This document shows, in pieces, positions 50,046 to 59,127 of a stretch of 64,000 nt of DNA. A model generated the notes under the pieces. That model was not told where the DNA came from. It did no database searches and worked only from the letters and a program-made list of their open reading frames with translations. The DNA comes from Blastococcus_B deserti (lineage in GTDB: Bacteria; Actinomycetota; Actinomycetes; Mycobacteriales; Geodermatophilaceae), in NCBI RefSeq assembly GCF_042682525.1, contig NZ_JBHUHP010000010.1, positions 395,358 through 459,357 of the forward strand, read 5' to 3'. The position numbers and the translations under genes are program-made. Each line of letters opens with the position of its first letter. The stretch's first letter is position 1.

Positions 50046-51053
50046 TCACCACGGGACGCCGGCGTCGATCGGGGTCAGCGGAGGCCGCCCTGCCGCCTCC
50101 CGGCCGAGACGCCACCTCGACGAGGCGGCCGTGCGCAGCCGGACGTCGCCGTACGCGACCCCGCCGCGGACGAACCGCGAGAACAGGGCCAGCCACGAGA
50201 ACAGGCCCCGCTCCAGGACCCAGACCGGCGACCAGAGCGCCGCCGTGGCCGGGAAGACGGCGCGCCCGCCGGCCCGCCGGCGCCCGGTCTCCCCGGCGGC
50301 CACGATCCCGGCGGCCAGCAGGACCAGACGCCGGACCCGGCGGTGCAGCAGGCCCTCCGCGACGACCGGCCAGACCGCCAGGGCGGCGAGCAGCCGCCAC
50401 GGCTGGGCCAGGTCGTCGTAGGCCTGGCGCGGCCGCTGCGACCAGAAGTGCGCGGCCGTGGGCGGGCGGCGCGCCACGAACAGGTCGTCGGCGCGGTGCT
50501 CGCGTCCGCCGTGGGCGCGGACGGTGCGCACCATCTCGAGGTTCTCGAAGAGGACGTCGCCCCGGTAGCCGCCCATCGCCAGGAACGTGGCCCGTCGCAG
50601 GCCGAAGGTGCCGGGATAGTCGGCCGAGAACGCACGGTTGAGCAGCGTGCGGCCGGTGTCCCAGCGGGCGTGCCACGGCGCGGGACGGAACACGTTCTGC
50701 GGGCGGACCACGTCCGCCGTCCGGAGCAGGTCCAGCACCCGCTCCAGCGCGGGCCGGTCGTAACGGACGTCGTCGTCGGCGATCACCACCCGCTCGGCGC
50801 GGGCCGCCCGGACGCCGGTGACGACGCCGGCGACCTTGCCGTTCGCGCCCGGCCAGGGCTGCGGGCGGATGTGCCGGACCAGGCCGCCCCAGGCCCGCGC
50901 GTGGGCGTCGAACCGCTCGGCCGATGAGCCGTCGACGACCGTCACGGGGATCCAGGCGCTCAGGTGGCGTAGGTAGCCGGTCAGCTCGTCGAGCTCGGCG
51001 TCGCCGGTCCAGCGCAGCGGCAGGACGTACTCCCCGTCGAGCAGCGGCGCCAC
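50046..51053 (-). CDS. Family 2-type glycosyltransferase
   Basis: A 335-aa GT-A fold transferase. VTVVDGSSAERFDAHARAW is the nucleotide-binding start, VVIADDDVRYDRPAL contains the DxD metal motif near residue 93, and PGTFGLRRATFLAMGGYRGDVLFENLEMVRTV (quoted positions about 145-175) fits the acceptor region. Two hydrophobic stretches near the C-terminus suggest membrane contact. One base separates it from the stop of the upstream iron enzyme gene, so they are one operon. Sugar and acceptor unknown. Confidence 0.8.
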   Translation of the reverse strand: MAPLLDGEYVLPLRWTGDAELDELTGYLRHLSAWIPVTVVDGSSAERFDAHARAWGGLVRHIRPQPWPGANGKVAGVVTGVRAARAERVVIADDDVRYDRPALERVLDLLRTADVVRPQNVFRPAPWHARWDTGRTLLNRAFSADYPGTFGLRRATFLAMGGYRGDVLFENLEMVRTVRAHGGREHRADDLFVARRPPTAAHFWSQRPRQAYDDLAQPWRLLAALAVWPVVAEGLLHRRVRRLVLLAAGIVAAGETGRRRAGGRAVFPATAALWSPVWVLERGLFSWLALFSRFVRGGVAYGDVRLRTAASSRWRLGREAAGRPPLTPIDAGVPW

Positions 51054-51054
51054 C

Positions 51055-52104
51055 TCAGGCCACCGAACCCACGGCCGCGCCCCTGGTCCGCAGCGAACTG
51101 CGCCCCGACGACCACGCGGTCAGGACGTGCTCGGCGAAGCGCCGCTCCAGGTGCAGCGCGGTGGCCGCGCCGAGGAAGACGTCGGCCAGCAGGGCCGGCT
51201 CGTCCTCGACCAGGCTCCCGCACATGTCGTGGGCGGCGATCTGCTCGTGCACGGCGTCGGCCTCGACGTGCTCGTCGAAGAACCAGGTCGCGTCCGCGCC
51301 GAACCCCAGCCGGCGCAGGCCGGCCCCGTACCGGCGGTTGGGCACCGTCGAGGTCATCTCGAAGGCGGCCAGGTGCCCGACGACGGCCCCGCGCAGCCGG
51401 CGGTGCAGTCCGAACAGGGACATCGCGTTCACGGTCGCCAGGGTGATGGCCGGCACCCGGTCGACGTGCGCGCCGTAGGTGTCGTCCAGCCCGAGGGCAC
51501 GCATGGCGCGGGCGTACAGCGCGGCGTGCACCCGGTCGGGACGCCCGCCGCCGTACTCGTCGATCTGGATCTCGGCCAGCGCGGCCTTGGCGCGGCCGGT
51601 CAGCCGGGGGAGCGCCCAGGTGTGCGGATCGGCCTCCTTGAGCTGGTACACCGACCGGTGGACGACGAACTCGCGGAACTGCCCGGCCGTGGCCGCTCGC
51701 GCGAGGAAGGCCGACAGCGACGGCCCGTCGTCGTCGGCGGTCAGCGCGCCCAGCCCGTCGGCGACGGCGGAGGCTGTCGGGGCCGGCAGGCGGACGCGCG
51801 CGGCCTCGGCCCGCAGCGCGTCCTCGAACGGACCCTCCAGCACCGCCCGGACCCCGAGCAGCTCCGGTGACCACTCGGCCGCGGGGTCGACGTCGTCGAA
51901 GCCTGCGTAGTGCAGTTCGTAGAGCAGGTGCAGGCAGAGCTGCAGGTCGTCGTCGGTCAGCACGGCGCCGGGCTCGTTCCCGGCCGCGAGTCGCCGGGAG
52001 AGCTCGCCGGCGGCGTCGCGGAGGGCGGGTAGCCGGTCGCGGTCGCCGCGGAGCGCGCGGGACAGCTCCGAGCTCACCGGACCCCTCGCCATGGGCACCC
52101 GCAC
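51055..52104 (-). CDS. Iron-containing redox enzyme (haem-oxygenase-like fold)
   Basis: A 349-aa protein of the haem-oxygenase-like diiron family. Candidate metal ligands are in EIQIDEYGGG and in FFDEHVEADAVHEQ, where the E...H/D...H pattern of this family is complete; YELHYAGFDDVD at the N-terminal part is also typical. Members perform oxidative decarboxylations and other oxygen-dependent reactions in small-molecule biosynthesis. GGAGGAGAC precedes the GTG at 52104. It sits between a methyltransferase and a glycosyltransferase gene. Confidence 0.8.
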   Translation of the reverse strand: MRVPMARGPVSSELSRALRGDRDRLPALRDAAGELSRRLAAGNEPGAVLTDDDLQLCLHLLYELHYAGFDDVDPAAEWSPELLGVRAVLEGPFEDALRAEAARVRLPAPTASAVADGLGALTADDDGPSLSAFLARAATAGQFREFVVHRSVYQLKEADPHTWALPRLTGRAKAALAEIQIDEYGGGRPDRVHAALYARAMRALGLDDTYGAHVDRVPAITLATVNAMSLFGLHRRLRGAVVGHLAAFEMTSTVPNRRYGAGLRRLGFGADATWFFDEHVEADAVHEQIAAHDMCGSLVEDEPALLADVFLGAATALHLERRFAEHVLTAWSSGRSSLRTRGAAVGSVA

Positions 52105-52245
52105 GTCTCCTCCGTCGCGGCCCCCGGGACGGGCGGACGGGACAGGTGCTGTTCACCTGGCTACCGGGCTGCCCGACGGTCGCCGTGCAGTCATAACGTG
52201 CGTGCGCGGAACTGTCGACCTGAGCAGCCGCCGGCCGGGGAACGG

Positions 52246-52983
52246 TCAGTCGTCCCGGCGGTACACCGCGACGTAGGTGGTGCTCTGGTCGGTGAAGGGG
52301 CGCCGCTCCCAGTCCTGCCAGCGTTCCTCGAGGTGGAGGCCGGCGAGGCGTGCCATCAGGTCGAGCTCCGCCGGCCACACGTAGCGGTGGTCGACCGGCA
52401 GGAGGCGGACGCCGTCGGCGGTGAAGGCCAGCCGCGTCGCGCTGATCCGCTGCTCCGCGGGTCGCAGCTCGGCGACCTCGACGATCACGTGACGCTCGGC
52501 GACCTCGTGCGCCCGGACGGCCCGCCCGTGGTGGAACCCCGCCACGTCGGGCACCCAGTTCTCCACGAGGAAGACCCCGGACGGGTCGAGGTGGGCCGCG
52601 GCGTTGCGGAACGTCTGCACCTGCGCGTCCTGCGACGGCAGTGCGTTGATCGTGTTGTAGGCGAGCACCACCACGGCGTACCGGCGGTCCATCGTGGTCG
52701 TCGAGAAGTCGCCCACCTCGACCCGCAGCGCCTCGCCGCCCGGCTTGCGCCGGAGCTGCGCGACCATCTCCGGGGAGCCCTCGATGCCCTCGACGTCCAG
52801 GCCCTTCGCGGCCAGTGGGAGGGCGATGCGCCCCGTTCCGATGCCCAGCTCGAGCACCGCGCCGCCGGCGGCGTACCCGGCGATCACCGACAGGGCCGCC
52901 TCCGGGGAGAGGTCGGCGTGGAGTTCGTCGTACACCTCGGCGATGTGCCGGCCGTACTCGGAGGGGTCGAAGCCGCTGGCCAT
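52246..52983 (-). CDS. SAM-dependent methyltransferase
   Basis: A 245-aa class I methyltransferase. Motif I is AVLELGIGTGRIALPLA near residue 45; VEGIEGSPEMVAQLR and YAVVVLAYNTINALPSQ follow. The ATG at 52983 starts the conserved domain (MASGFDPSEYG) but its ribosome-binding site (GGAGGAGCG) is 17 bases away; the frame is open upstream. About 140 bases separate it from the iron enzyme gene. Substrate unknown. Confidence 0.8.
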   Translation of the reverse strand: MASGFDPSEYGRHIAEVYDELHADLSPEAALSVIAGYAAGGAVLELGIGTGRIALPLAAKGLDVEGIEGSPEMVAQLRRKPGGEALRVEVGDFSTTTMDRRYAVVVLAYNTINALPSQDAQVQTFRNAAAHLDPSGVFLVENWVPDVAGFHHGRAVRAHEVAERHVIVEVAELRPAEQRISATRLAFTADGVRLLPVDHRYVWPAELDLMARLAGLHLEERWQDWERRPFTDQSTTYVAVYRRDD

Positions 52984-53150
52984 GAGGTGGTCTACCGCGC
53001 TCCTCCGGCACCGCGCCACCGGAGCGGGCAGGGGTCCCGCCGTGGCCGGCGCCCTCGCGCCACCGGCGGCGCGGGACCGACGGACGTACCGCGACCGGCG
53101 ATCCGCTGCGGTCGACCGGCGCACCCCGGTTGGGCGATCATCCGGGATAG

Positions 53151-53164
53151 TGCATAATCATGCA
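53151..53164. promoter_or_regulatory. ARG box overlapping the argC promoter
   Basis: TGCAT-AATC-ATGCA, a perfect inverted repeat, overlaps the likely -10 box CATAAT (53153-53158) and ends two bases before the argC GTG. Same half-sites and spacing as the element at 20994. ArgR bound here would block RNA polymerase directly. Confidence 0.75.
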
Positions 53165-53166
53165 TC

Positions 53167-54207
53167 GTGGGCACAGGGCAGACGTGGACGGTCGGGGTCA
53201 CCGGCGCCACCGGGTACGCGGGCGGGGAGGTGTGCCGGCTGCTGGCCGGGCACCCGGACCTCCGCCTGGCCGGGGTGCACGCCAACTCGAGTGCCGGCCG
53301 ACGCCTGGGCGAGCTGCAGCCGCACCTGCTGCCCTTCGCCGACCTGGAGGTCCGGCCGAGTGACGCGGCGTCCCTGGCGGGGTACGACGTCGTGGTGCTG
53401 GCCCTGCCGCACGGAGAGTCCGCGGCGATCGCCGCGCAGCTGCCCGCCGACACCCTCGTCATCGACTGCGGCGCCGACCACCGGCTCAACGACCCGGCGG
53501 CCTGGGCCCGGTGGTACGGGGGTGAGCACGCCGGCTCCTGGCCGTACGGCCTGCCGGAGCTGCCCGGCCAGCGGGAGAAGCTGGCCGACGCCCGGCGGAT
53601 CGCCGTCCCGGGGTGCTACCCGACCTCGGTGACCCTGGCCCTCGCCCCCGCGCTGGCCGCCGGTCTCGTGGAGCCCGAGGTCGTCGTGGTCGCCGCCAGT
53701 GGCACCTCCGGCGCCGGGAAGAGCGCCAAGCCGCACCTGCTGGGCAGCGAGGTCATGGGCTCGGTGAGCGCCTACGGCGTCGGCGGTGTGCACCGGCACA
53801 CGCCCGAGATGATCCAGAATCTCTCGCAGGCGGCCGGGACCCCGGTGAGCGTCAGCTTCACCCCGACCCTCGTGCCCATGAGCCGCGGCATCCTGGCCAC
53901 CTGCTCGGCGAAGCTGCGGCCGGACGCCGACGCCGACTCGGCCAGGGCCGCGTACGCGAAGGCCTACGCCGACGAGCCCTTCGTGCAGCTGCTCCCCGAG
54001 GGGCAGTGGCCGACCACCGCGCAGGTCCTGGGGGCCAACACCGTCGCGCTGCAGGTCGCCGTCGACGCCGACGCCGGCCGGCTCGTGGTCGTCGCCGCCG
54101 TCGACAACCTGACCAAGGGCACCGCCGGCGGGGCGCTGCAGTGCGCCAACCTCGCCCTGGGCCTGCCCGAGACCACCGGCCTGCCGGTCGTGGGGGTGGC
54201 CCCGTGA
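53167..54207 (+). CDS. argC: N-acetyl-gamma-glutamyl-phosphate reductase
   Basis: A 346-aa enzyme, third step of arginine synthesis. VGVTGATGYAGGEVCRLL is the NADPH motif, C150 in VPGCYPTS the active-site cysteine, and GVGGVHRHTPEM the substrate-binding histidine region. GTG eight bases after CATAAT and without ribosome-binding site: leaderless start, first gene of argCJBDFRGH. Confidence 0.97.
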   Translation: MGTGQTWTVGVTGATGYAGGEVCRLLAGHPDLRLAGVHANSSAGRRLGELQPHLLPFADLEVRPSDAASLAGYDVVVLALPHGESAAIAAQLPADTLVIDCGADHRLNDPAAWARWYGGEHAGSWPYGLPELPGQREKLADARRIAVPGCYPTSVTLALAPALAAGLVEPEVVVVAASGTSGAGKSAKPHLLGSEVMGSVSAYGVGGVHRHTPEMIQNLSQAAGTPVSVSFTPTLVPMSRGILATCSAKLRPDADADSARAAYAKAYADEPFVQLLPEGQWPTTAQVLGANTVALQVAVDADAGRLVVVAAVDNLTKGTAGGALQCANLALGLPETTGLPVVGVAP

Positions 54208-54262
54208 GCTCCCCCCACGAGAGCGCTCCGCCGGCGTTCCCCGTTTCCGCGGCGGCCCCCGA

Positions 54263-55414
54263 GTGAGCACCACCGCACCCAGGGGGTTCTCGGCCGCAGG
54301 CGTCGCGGCCGGCCTGAAGTCCAGCGGCGACCCCGACGTCGCCGTCGTCCTCAACCACGGTCCCGACGACGCCGCCGCGGCCGTCTTCACCACCAACCGC
54401 TTCCCGGCCGCTCCGGTGCTGTGGAGCAGGCAGGTCCTGGCCGGCCAGCGGCTCCGGGCCGTCGTCCTCAACTCCGGCGGGGCTAACGCGTGCACCGGCC
54501 CGGAGGGCTTCCAGGACGCCCACGCCACCGCCGAGCACGCCGCCGCCGCACTGGGCGTCGGCGCGATCGACGTCGCCGTCGCCTCGACCGGGCTCATCGG
54601 CGTCCGGCTGCCCATGGACAAGCTGACCGCCGGGGTCACCGCAGCCGTCGGGGCCCTGAGCGAGGACGGCGGCCCCGACGCCGCCCGGGCGATCATGACC
54701 ACCGACAGCGTGCCGAAGACCACGGTGCAGTCGCGGGAGAGCTGGACCGTCGGCGGCATGGCCAAGGGCGCGGGCATGCTCGCCCCGTCGCTGGCCACGA
54801 TGCTCGTCGTCCTCACCACCGACGCCGTCGTCGACGCCTCCGCCCTCGGGCCGGCGCTCAAGCAGGCGACCAGCGTCAGCTTCGAGCGGGTCGACTCCGA
54901 CGGCTGCCTGTCCACCAACGACACGGTCGTCGTCATGGCCAGCGGCGCCAGCGGGGTCACGCCCAGCGCGGAGGAGCTCACCGACGCGCTGACCGCCGCC
55001 TGCACCGACCTGGCCATGCAGCTGCTGGCCGACGCCGAGGGCTCCACCAAGGACATCGCCATCAGCGTCCGCAACGCCGCGAGCGTCGAGGACGCGCTGA
55101 CCGCCGGCCGGGCCTGCGCGCGCAACAACCTGCTCAAGACGGCGCTCTTCGGCAACGACCCCAACTGGGGCCGGGTCCTGGCCGCCATCGGCACCACCGA
55201 CGCCGCCTTCGAGCCCGAGCAGGTCGACGTCACGATCAACGGCGTGACCGTCTGCCGTGGCGGGGCCATCGGCGACCCGCGGGAGGGCGTCGACCTCACC
55301 GGGCGCGCGATCACGATCGACGTCGACCTGAAGGCCGGCCCGGAGCAGGCGACGATCTGGACCAACGACCTGTCCATCGCCTACGTCCACGAGAACTCGG
55401 CGTACTCCACATGA
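54263..55414 (+). CDS. argJ: Glutamate N-acetyltransferase / amino-acid acetyltransferase (ornithine acetyltransferase)
   Basis: A 383-aa self-cleaving enzyme that recycles the acetyl group from acetylornithine to glutamate. T179 in MLAPSLATMLV is the nucleophile and cleavage site; NSGGANACTG and NDPNWGR are family motifs. GTG start, 55 bases after argC, the only real gap in the operon. Because argJ recycles acetyl groups, argA is needed only for priming, if at all. Confidence 0.97.
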   Translation: MSTTAPRGFSAAGVAAGLKSSGDPDVAVVLNHGPDDAAAAVFTTNRFPAAPVLWSRQVLAGQRLRAVVLNSGGANACTGPEGFQDAHATAEHAAAALGVGAIDVAVASTGLIGVRLPMDKLTAGVTAAVGALSEDGGPDAARAIMTTDSVPKTTVQSRESWTVGGMAKGAGMLAPSLATMLVVLTTDAVVDASALGPALKQATSVSFERVDSDGCLSTNDTVVVMASGASGVTPSAEELTDALTAACTDLAMQLLADAEGSTKDIAISVRNAASVEDALTAGRACARNNLLKTALFGNDPNWGRVLAAIGTTDAAFEPEQVDVTINGVTVCRGGAIGDPREGVDLTGRAITIDVDLKAGPEQATIWTNDLSIAYVHENSAYST

Positions 55415-56463
55415 GCCCGCACCCGGACCCCGAACCCCACGTCACCACCGTGCACGACCCGAACGCGCAGGACCCGACGCCGCCCGACGTCGCCGTCGAC
55501 GTGGCGCCACCGCCGACAGGGCCGCGGAAGAAGGTCGGCACCAGCCGGGTCATGCGCACCCACGACCCGGAGGGCGACGCGCAGAAGGTCGCCGTGCTGA
55601 CCGGGGCGCTGCCGTGGCTGCGCGAGTTCCACGGCAACGTCGTCGTCGTGAAGTACGGCGGGCACGCCATGGTCGACGAGGAGTGCCGCCGGGCGTTCGC
55701 CGAGGACATGGTCTTCCTGCGGACCTGCGGCATCCTGCCCGTCGTCGTCCACGGTGGCGGCCCGCAGGTCAGCGCGATGCTGTCCAAGCTCGGCATCCCC
55801 ACCGAGTTCCGCGGCGGCCTGCGGGTCACCACCGAGGAGGCGATCGGCGTCGTCCGCATGGTGCTCGTCGGTCAGGTCGGTCCCGAGGTGGTCGGCCTCA
55901 TCAACGAGCACGGCGGCCGGGCGGTGGGCCTGTCCGGTGAGGACGGCGGCCTGTTCACCGCCGCCCGCACGTTCGCGGTGGTCGACGGCCGGCCGGTCGA
56001 CGTGGGCCTGGTCGGCGACGTCGTCGCCGTCGACCCCACGCCGGTGCGGGCGCTGCTGGAGGCCGGGCACATCCCGGTGATCTCCACCGTCGGCCCCGAC
56101 AAGGACGGCGTCCTGCACAACCTCAACGCCGACACCGCCGCGGCGGCGGTCGCCGTGGCCCTCGGCGCGGTGAAGCTCGTCGTCCTCACCGACGTCGAGG
56201 GGCTCTACGCCGACTGGCCCGACCGCGACTCCCTGGTCGAGCAGATCGACGCCCGCGAGCTGGCCGAGATCCTGCCGACGCTGGACTCCGGGATGGTCCC
56301 GAAGATGGCCGCCTGCCTGCGGGCGGTCGAGGGCGGGGTGACCCGCGCGACCGTCGTCGACGGCCGCCTGCCGCACGCCCTGCTGCTGGAGATGTTCACG
56401 ACCGAGGGCACCGGGACGATGGTCGTCCCGGCCGCGACGGAGAAGGAGGGCACAGCACCATGA
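55411..56463 (+). CDS. argB: Acetylglutamate kinase with an N-terminal extension
   Basis: A 350-aa kinase (family about 300). Motifs VVVKYGGHAMVDEE, VVHGGGPQVSAML, FRGGLRVTTEEA and NADTAAAAVA are intact. The first 47 residues are proline-rich and not part of the fold. The start ATG overlaps the argJ stop (ATGA), which supports it; an inner ATG at 55552 would give the standard length. Confidence 0.95.
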   Translation: MSPHPDPEPHVTTVHDPNAQDPTPPDVAVDVAPPPTGPRKKVGTSRVMRTHDPEGDAQKVAVLTGALPWLREFHGNVVVVKYGGHAMVDEECRRAFAEDMVFLRTCGILPVVVHGGGPQVSAMLSKLGIPTEFRGGLRVTTEEAIGVVRMVLVGQVGPEVVGLINEHGGRAVGLSGEDGGLFTAARTFAVVDGRPVDVGLVGDVVAVDPTPVRALLEAGHIPVISTVGPDKDGVLHNLNADTAAAAVAVALGAVKLVVLTDVEGLYADWPDRDSLVEQIDARELAEILPTLDSGMVPKMAACLRAVEGGVTRATVVDGRLPHALLLEMFTTEGTGTMVVPAATEKEGTAP

Positions 56464-57650
56464 CGCACACCGAGGAGCTGGCCCGCCGCTGGTCGGCCGT
56501 GATGATGCACAACTACCGGACCCCGCCGGTCGCGCTCGACCACGGCGCGGGGGCCACCGTCTGGGACGTCGACGGCCGCGAGTACACCGACCTGCTCGGT
56601 GGCATCGCGACGACGATCCTGGGCCACGCGCACCCGAAGGTCGTCGAGGCGATCACGGCGCAGGCGCGCAAGCTCGCCCACGTCTCCAACCTCGCCATGC
56701 ACGAGCCCGGTGTGCTGCTGGCCGAGCGGCTGCTGGAGCTCGCCGGCCGGCCGGGGCGGGTCTTCTTCTCGAACTCCGGTGCCGAGGCGAACGAGGCGGC
56801 GTTCAAGATCAGCCGGCTGACCGGCCGGTCCGAGGTCATCACCGCCGAGGGCTCCTTCCACGGCCGGACGATGGGTGCCCTGGCCCTCACCGGCCAGCCG
56901 GGGAAGGCCGAAGCGTTCGCGCCGCTGCCGGCCGGGGTCCGGTACGTGCCCTACGGCGACACCGACGCGCTGAGGGCGACCGTCACCGACCGGACCGCGA
57001 TGGTGCTGCTGGAGCCCATGCTGGGTGAGGGCGGTGTCCAGCCCGCGCCGGCGGGCTACCTGGCCGCCGCGGCCGCCGCGGCGCAGGAGGCCGGTGCCCT
57101 GTTCGCCCTCGACGAGGTGCAGACCGGCATCGGCCGGACCGGCTCCTGGTTCATGCACCAGGCCGACGGCCTCCGGCCCGACGTCGTCACTTTGGCCAAG
57201 TCGCTGGGCGGCGGGCTGCCGATGGGCGCGGTCCTGGCGTTCGGGGGGGCCGCGGAGCTCCTGACCGCCGGTGCCCACGGCTCGACGTTCGGCGGGAACC
57301 CGATCGCCGCGGCGGCGGCCCTCGCCGTGCTCGACACCATCCGCGACGAGGGCCTGCTGGAGCGCGCGAAGGAGCTCGAGCACCGGTTCACCGCCGGCAT
57401 CGAGGGTCTCGGGCACCCGGGTGTCAGCGGCGTCCGGGGCAGCGGTGCGCTGCTGGGCGTCGTCCTCACCGCCGACGTCGCCACGGCGCTCGAGGGCCGG
57501 CTGCGGGACGCCGGCTTCCTGACCAACGCCGTCGCGCCCGGCGTGCTGCGGCTCGCCCCGCCGCTGGTGCTCGGCGACGGCCAGGTCGACGCCTTCGTCG
57601 CGGCCCTCCCGGCGGCGCTCGACGCCGCCCTCCAGGAGGCCCCCCAGTGA
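56460..57650 (+). CDS. argD: Acetylornithine aminotransferase
   Basis: A 396-aa class III PLP aminotransferase. K247 in TLAKSLGGGLPMG binds the cofactor; NSGAEANEAAFK, FALDEVQTGIGRTG and STFGGNP are diagnostic. ATGA overlap with argB. Confidence 0.97.
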   Translation: MTHTEELARRWSAVMMHNYRTPPVALDHGAGATVWDVDGREYTDLLGGIATTILGHAHPKVVEAITAQARKLAHVSNLAMHEPGVLLAERLLELAGRPGRVFFSNSGAEANEAAFKISRLTGRSEVITAEGSFHGRTMGALALTGQPGKAEAFAPLPAGVRYVPYGDTDALRATVTDRTAMVLLEPMLGEGGVQPAPAGYLAAAAAAAQEAGALFALDEVQTGIGRTGSWFMHQADGLRPDVVTLAKSLGGGLPMGAVLAFGGAAELLTAGAHGSTFGGNPIAAAAALAVLDTIRDEGLLERAKELEHRFTAGIEGLGHPGVSGVRGSGALLGVVLTADVATALEGRLRDAGFLTNAVAPGVLRLAPPLVLGDGQVDAFVAALPAALDAALQEAPQ

Positions 57651-58594
57651 CCCGCCACCTGCTCAGGGACGACGACCTGAGCCCGGCCGAGCAGGCCGAG
57701 GTGCTCGCGCTCGCCGCCTCCCTCAAGGCCACCCGGCACACCGCGGGGGCCCCGACACCGCTGGCCGCGCCGGGCGGCGTGCCCCGCGCGGTCGCCGTCC
57801 TCTTCGACAAGCCCTCCACCCGCACCCGGGTGTCGTTCTCCGTGGGCGTCGCCGAGCTCGGCGGCTACCCGCTGGTGATCGATGCCGGCACCAGCCAGCT
57901 CGGCCGGGGCGAGCCGATCGAGGACACCACCCGCGTGCTCGACCGCCAGGCCGCCGCGATCGTCTGGCGCACCTTCGGGCAGGAGCGCATCGAGGCCATG
58001 GCCGCGGTCAGCCGGGTACCGGTGATCAACGCCCTCACCGACGAGTACCACCCCTGCCAGGTCCTGGCCGACCTGCTGACCGTCGTCGAGCGCAAGGGCT
58101 CCCTGCCCGGGCGGTCGCTGACCTACCTGGGCGACGGCGCCAACAACATGGCGCACTCCTACCTGCTGGGCGGCGCCACGGCAGGCATGCACGTGCGGAT
58201 CGGCTCGCCCGAGTCCTTCCAGCCCTCCAAGCCGGTGCTCGAGCGGGCGGCCGAGATCGCCGCCGAGACCGGGGGATCGGTGCTGTGGACCCCCGATCCC
58301 GAGGCCGCCGCCGACGGCGCGGACGTCCTGGCCACCGACACATGGGTGTCCATGGGCCAGGAGGAGGAGTACGACGCCCGGATCGCCCCCTTCCTGCCCT
58401 ACGCCCTGGACGAGGCGGCGCTGGCGCGGGCCGCCGAGGACGCCCTGGTCCTGCACTGCCTGCCGGCCTACCGCGGCAAGGAGGTCGCCGCCGCGGTCAT
58501 CGACGGGCCGCAGAGCGCGGTGTGGGACGAGGCCGAGAACCGCCTCCACGCCCAGAAGGCCCTGCTCGCGTGGCTGCTGGAGCGATCCCGATGA
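57647..58594 (+). CDS. argF: Ornithine carbamoyltransferase
   Basis: A 315-aa enzyme that makes citrulline. STRTR (57-61) binds carbamoyl phosphate, HPCQ and HCLPAYRG bind ornithine, GDGANNMAHS is typical. GTG start overlaps the argD stop (GTGA). Confidence 0.97.
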   Translation: MTRHLLRDDDLSPAEQAEVLALAASLKATRHTAGAPTPLAAPGGVPRAVAVLFDKPSTRTRVSFSVGVAELGGYPLVIDAGTSQLGRGEPIEDTTRVLDRQAAAIVWRTFGQERIEAMAAVSRVPVINALTDEYHPCQVLADLLTVVERKGSLPGRSLTYLGDGANNMAHSYLLGGATAGMHVRIGSPESFQPSKPVLERAAEIAAETGGSVLWTPDPEAAADGADVLATDTWVSMGQEEEYDARIAPFLPYALDEAALARAAEDALVLHCLPAYRGKEVAAAVIDGPQSAVWDEAENRLHAQKALLAWLLERSR

Positions 58595-59127
58595 CCACGG
58601 CACTCACGCGCAGCGCCCGGCAGGCGCGGATCGTGCAGCTCATCGAGGCGCAGCCGGTCACCTCGCAGACCCAGCTGGCCGCGCTGCTCGCCGAGTCCGG
58701 CATCGAGGTCACCCAGGCGACGCTCTCGCGGGACCTCGAGGAGCTCGGCGCCGTCAAGCTGCGCGGCTCCGACGGCGCCCCGGCCAGCTACGTGCTGCCC
58801 CCCGAGAACGCTCCGCTCCGGCCGGCGCAGGCCGCGCCGGCCCGGCTCACGCGGTTGCTCGCCGACCTGCTGACCTCGGCCGACGGCAGCGCCAACCTGG
58901 CCGTCCTGCGCACCCCGCCCGGGGCCGCGCAGTTCCTGGCCTCCGCCCTGGACAAGGTGGGGCTACCCGACGTCCTGGGCACCATCGCGGGGGACGACAC
59001 TCTGCTCGTCGTCTCCCGTGAACCCGACGGCGGACCGGCGCTGGCCGAGCGCCTGCGCGCCCTCGCCGAGCGCACGCCCGCCGTGTACCCCGAACTGAAG
59101 AACGACCTGGAAGAGGAATTCCCGTGA
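58591..59127 (+). CDS. argR: Arginine repressor
   Basis: A 178-aa hexameric repressor. The N-terminal winged helix (RIVQLIEAQPVTSQTQLAALL, VTQATLSRDLEELGAVK) and the C-terminal arginine-binding domain (ANLAVLRTPPGAAQFLASALD, VLGTIAGDDTLLVV) are complete. ATGA overlap with argF. Its probable operators in this window are at 20994 and 53151, so the gene represses its own operon. Confidence 0.96.
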   Translation: MTTALTRSARQARIVQLIEAQPVTSQTQLAALLAESGIEVTQATLSRDLEELGAVKLRGSDGAPASYVLPPENAPLRPAQAAPARLTRLLADLLTSADGSANLAVLRTPPGAAQFLASALDKVGLPDVLGTIAGDDTLLVVSREPDGGPALAERLRALAERTPAVYPELKNDLEEEFP

